DNA from: an uncultured bacterium
GTDB lineage: Bacteria > Bacillota > Clostridia > Lachnospirales > Lachnospiraceae
Direction: 5' to 3'
DNA: 14,487 bases
Assembly: GCA_948467735.1 (NCBI GenBank)
Contig: CAOKFN010000071.1
Coordinates: forward strand, 1-14,487
The number at the start of each line of letters is the position of its first letter. Position 1 is the stretch's first letter. A model generated the notes under the pieces. It ran no database searches. It had not been told where the DNA came from and saw nothing but the letters and a program-made list of their open reading frames with translations. Positions 13,639 to 14,487 of the stretch are shown here, piece by piece. Made by a program: the position numbers and the translations under genes.

Positions 13639-13667
13639 TTGACAAACATGCAGAAAACAGCTACACT
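13639..13667 (+). promoter_or_regulatory. Strong sigma-A promoter of the SRP-like RNA gene
   Basis: A perfect TTGACA (13639-13644), a 17-bp spacer and TACACT (13662-13667). Predicted start is near 13673-13675, exactly where the 5' arm of the closing helix of the RNA begins. Confidence 0.85.
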
Positions 13668-13672
13668 TAAAG

Positions 13673-13838
13673 AGCCGTACATTTTCAATGTTTCACGCAG
13701 TGGTGAAATTCGGTCTTGCGCAATGGGAATCTGTGAACCGTGTCAGGTTGGGAACAAAGCAGCACTAAGCGGAATCTCTCATGTGCCGTGAGGCAGCCGG
13801 GTGGAGCTGTGTCTGAGCTTGAAGGTGTACGGTTTTTT
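13673..13838 (+). ncRNA. SRP-like RNA, compact and divergent
   Basis: SRP RNA joins the Ffh protein to target ribosomes carrying secretory or membrane proteins. This 166-nt gene has its own promoter. The ends (13673-13688 and 13819-13834) pair over 16 bp, and six T at 13833-13838 make the 3' end a terminator. The S domain (13715-13792) has CTTGCG/CGTGAG, ATGGGA/TCTCAT and CTGT/GCGG stems, then GTG (13740-13742 as G-U-G) with CAC (13763-13765). At the tip UCAGG (13743-13747) faces AGCAG (13758-13762), and a UUG/CAA stem carries the GGAA tetraloop (13751-13754). These are the Ffh-binding bases of helix 8. Compared by memory with Bacillus SRP RNA, the apical stem differs by compensatory change. 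The Alu region is reduced to one hairpin (13691-13708). No working coding frame is implied here. Confidence 0.83.
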
Positions 13839-13911
13839 AGCGGGAATGATGAATCGGAGTGTTCTCGTCAGGCAGAATGTATACAAATGGATTTACAGAG
13901 AGTGACGCTGT

Positions 13912-14391
13912 ATGGAGATAGAATTTGAAGAATTAACCCATTCCAACTATAAGTACGCCTGTGAAATTCAAAGAAATGATATACCGGAAGCATTTTTGGA
14001 TACGGCGGCTGTCTTGATGGAAATTACGGATTATGGAATTGCGCATCATTGTATCGGTCATACGTTTCTTGCTCGGGTGGATGGGAAATATATTGGTCTT
14101 CTCCTGCTGGGGGAAGCGATTCCTTGGGAAACCGACCCGGAAGAGATGAGAAAAGAACCTTTTTATAGGTTGATGGGATTTGTTGTGGATAAAGAATATC
14201 GCGGTAAAGGTCTGGGCGGAGAAATATTAGAAAAAGCAATCGCTCGGGTATATGATGAGTATGGCAGGCGTTCAATAGCATTGGGCTGTCATAAGGATAA
14301 TGTGCGTGCCGCCGGCTTTTATGAAAAACATGGCTTCGTGAAGACAAATGTCTTTGAAGGAAATGATGAATATTATTTAAGGATGATATAG
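13912..14391 (+). CDS. GNAT-family N-acetyltransferase
   Basis: The 159-residue protein has the acetyl-CoA signature R97-G-K-G-L-G102 preceded by LMGFVVDKEY, and a C-terminal NVRAAGFYEKHGF motif. It would acetylate an unknown amine substrate. The ribosome site is weak (AGAGAG about 8 nt upstream of the ATG). It lies 73 bp after the U-tract of the SRP-like RNA, which has an efficient-looking terminator, so it may depend on read-through or an unseen promoter. It is not closely similar to the first GNAT in this window. Confidence 0.88.
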   Translation: MEIEFEELTHSNYKYACEIQRNDIPEAFLDTAAVLMEITDYGIAHHCIGHTFLARVDGKYIGLLLLGEAIPWETDPEEMRKEPFYRLMGFVVDKEYRGKGLGGEILEKAIARVYDEYGRRSIALGCHKDNVRAAGFYEKHGFVKTNVFEGNDEYYLRMI

Positions 14392-14480
14392 ATTTTTTCT
14401 CTCTGCTGAAAATTTTGACATTTTGTAGAAAACTATCGAATTGCCGAAAGCTGTCGAATGGAGGGGCGACATTAGATAAA

Positions 14481-14487
14481 ATGAGTT
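14481..14487 (+). CDS. Possible start of the next gene, cut by the window end
   Basis: ATGAGTT at the right edge follows GGAGGGG (14460-14466) by about 14 nt, a longer gap than usual. Only two codons are visible, so the call is tentative. Confidence 0.2.

Noticed and set aside
13540..13791. Open frame of 83 codons across the SRP-like RNA
   Set aside because: It lacks a suitable ribosome site, spans the RNA promoter and ends inside the helix 8 domain; no protein motif is seen. The same holds for the frame at 13740-13928.
13804..13834. Group II intron domain V-like string (GAGC ... ACGGTT)
   Set aside because: The 3' arm pairs over 16 bp with 13673-13688 and is followed by a U-tract, and the interior is SRP helix 8. 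No reverse transcriptase gene or other intron domains are present.
1..14487. CRISPR array or complete insertion sequence
   Set aside because: No regularly spaced direct repeats with unique spacers and no transposase with terminal inverted repeats were seen; the Rpn gene is not flanked by such ends.

Overview
The window looks like chromosome from a low-to-mid G+C Gram-positive anaerobe of the Clostridia, most likely a Lachnospiraceae. The signs are a T-box leader in front of a methionyl-tRNA synthetase gene, strong AGGAGG ribosome sites, a DUF624/YesL membrane protein, a shared MsmK/UgpC-type sugar ABC ATPase beside a CdaR/PucR-type regulator, and a Rpn-type PD-(D/E)XK nuclease. This assignment is inferred from gene content; no database search was possible.

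Layout: positions 1-688 are noncoding. They hold a phased TTTCC tract, a promoter, an upstream hairpin and a T-box leader ending in an intrinsic terminator. Then, on the plus strand, come metG, an alpha/beta hydrolase and a GNAT acetyltransferase (tightly packed, probably one transcript), a dispersed repeat that carries a ribosome site, and a DUF624 membrane protein. A roughly 290-bp regulatory region with a dyad and an 18-bp tandem repeat precedes the sugar ABC ATPase, which has its own terminator. A CdaR/PucR-like regulator and tadA follow. A possible broken 5' half of a small SRP RNA sits just after tadA.

On the minus strand (11916 to 8269) is a convergent three-gene set: a PlsC-like acyltransferase with a zinc ribbon, a GH28 glycosidase without signal peptide, and a sugar-nucleotidyltransferase-like protein. 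The first two are translationally coupled. The third is separated by a structured leader containing two repeat copies and a 91-bp palindrome.

Positions 11947-12588 hold no convincing gene but contain several dyads and phased repeats. The right end (12566-14391) is an A+T-richer accessory segment: a Rpn-family nuclease gene with its own promoter and terminator, then a stand-alone RNA gene at 13673-13838, then a second GNAT gene.

The most notable item is that RNA gene. It has a consensus-like promoter, a 16-bp helix joining its two ends next to a U-tract, and an internal domain that matches helix 8 of signal recognition particle RNA position by position (UCAGG / GGAA / AGCAG). Its apical stem is changed from the usual UCC/GGA to UUG/CAA by compensatory substitution, and the usual Alu region is reduced to one short hairpin. 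It may be a compact, divergent or second SRP RNA carried in an accessory region.
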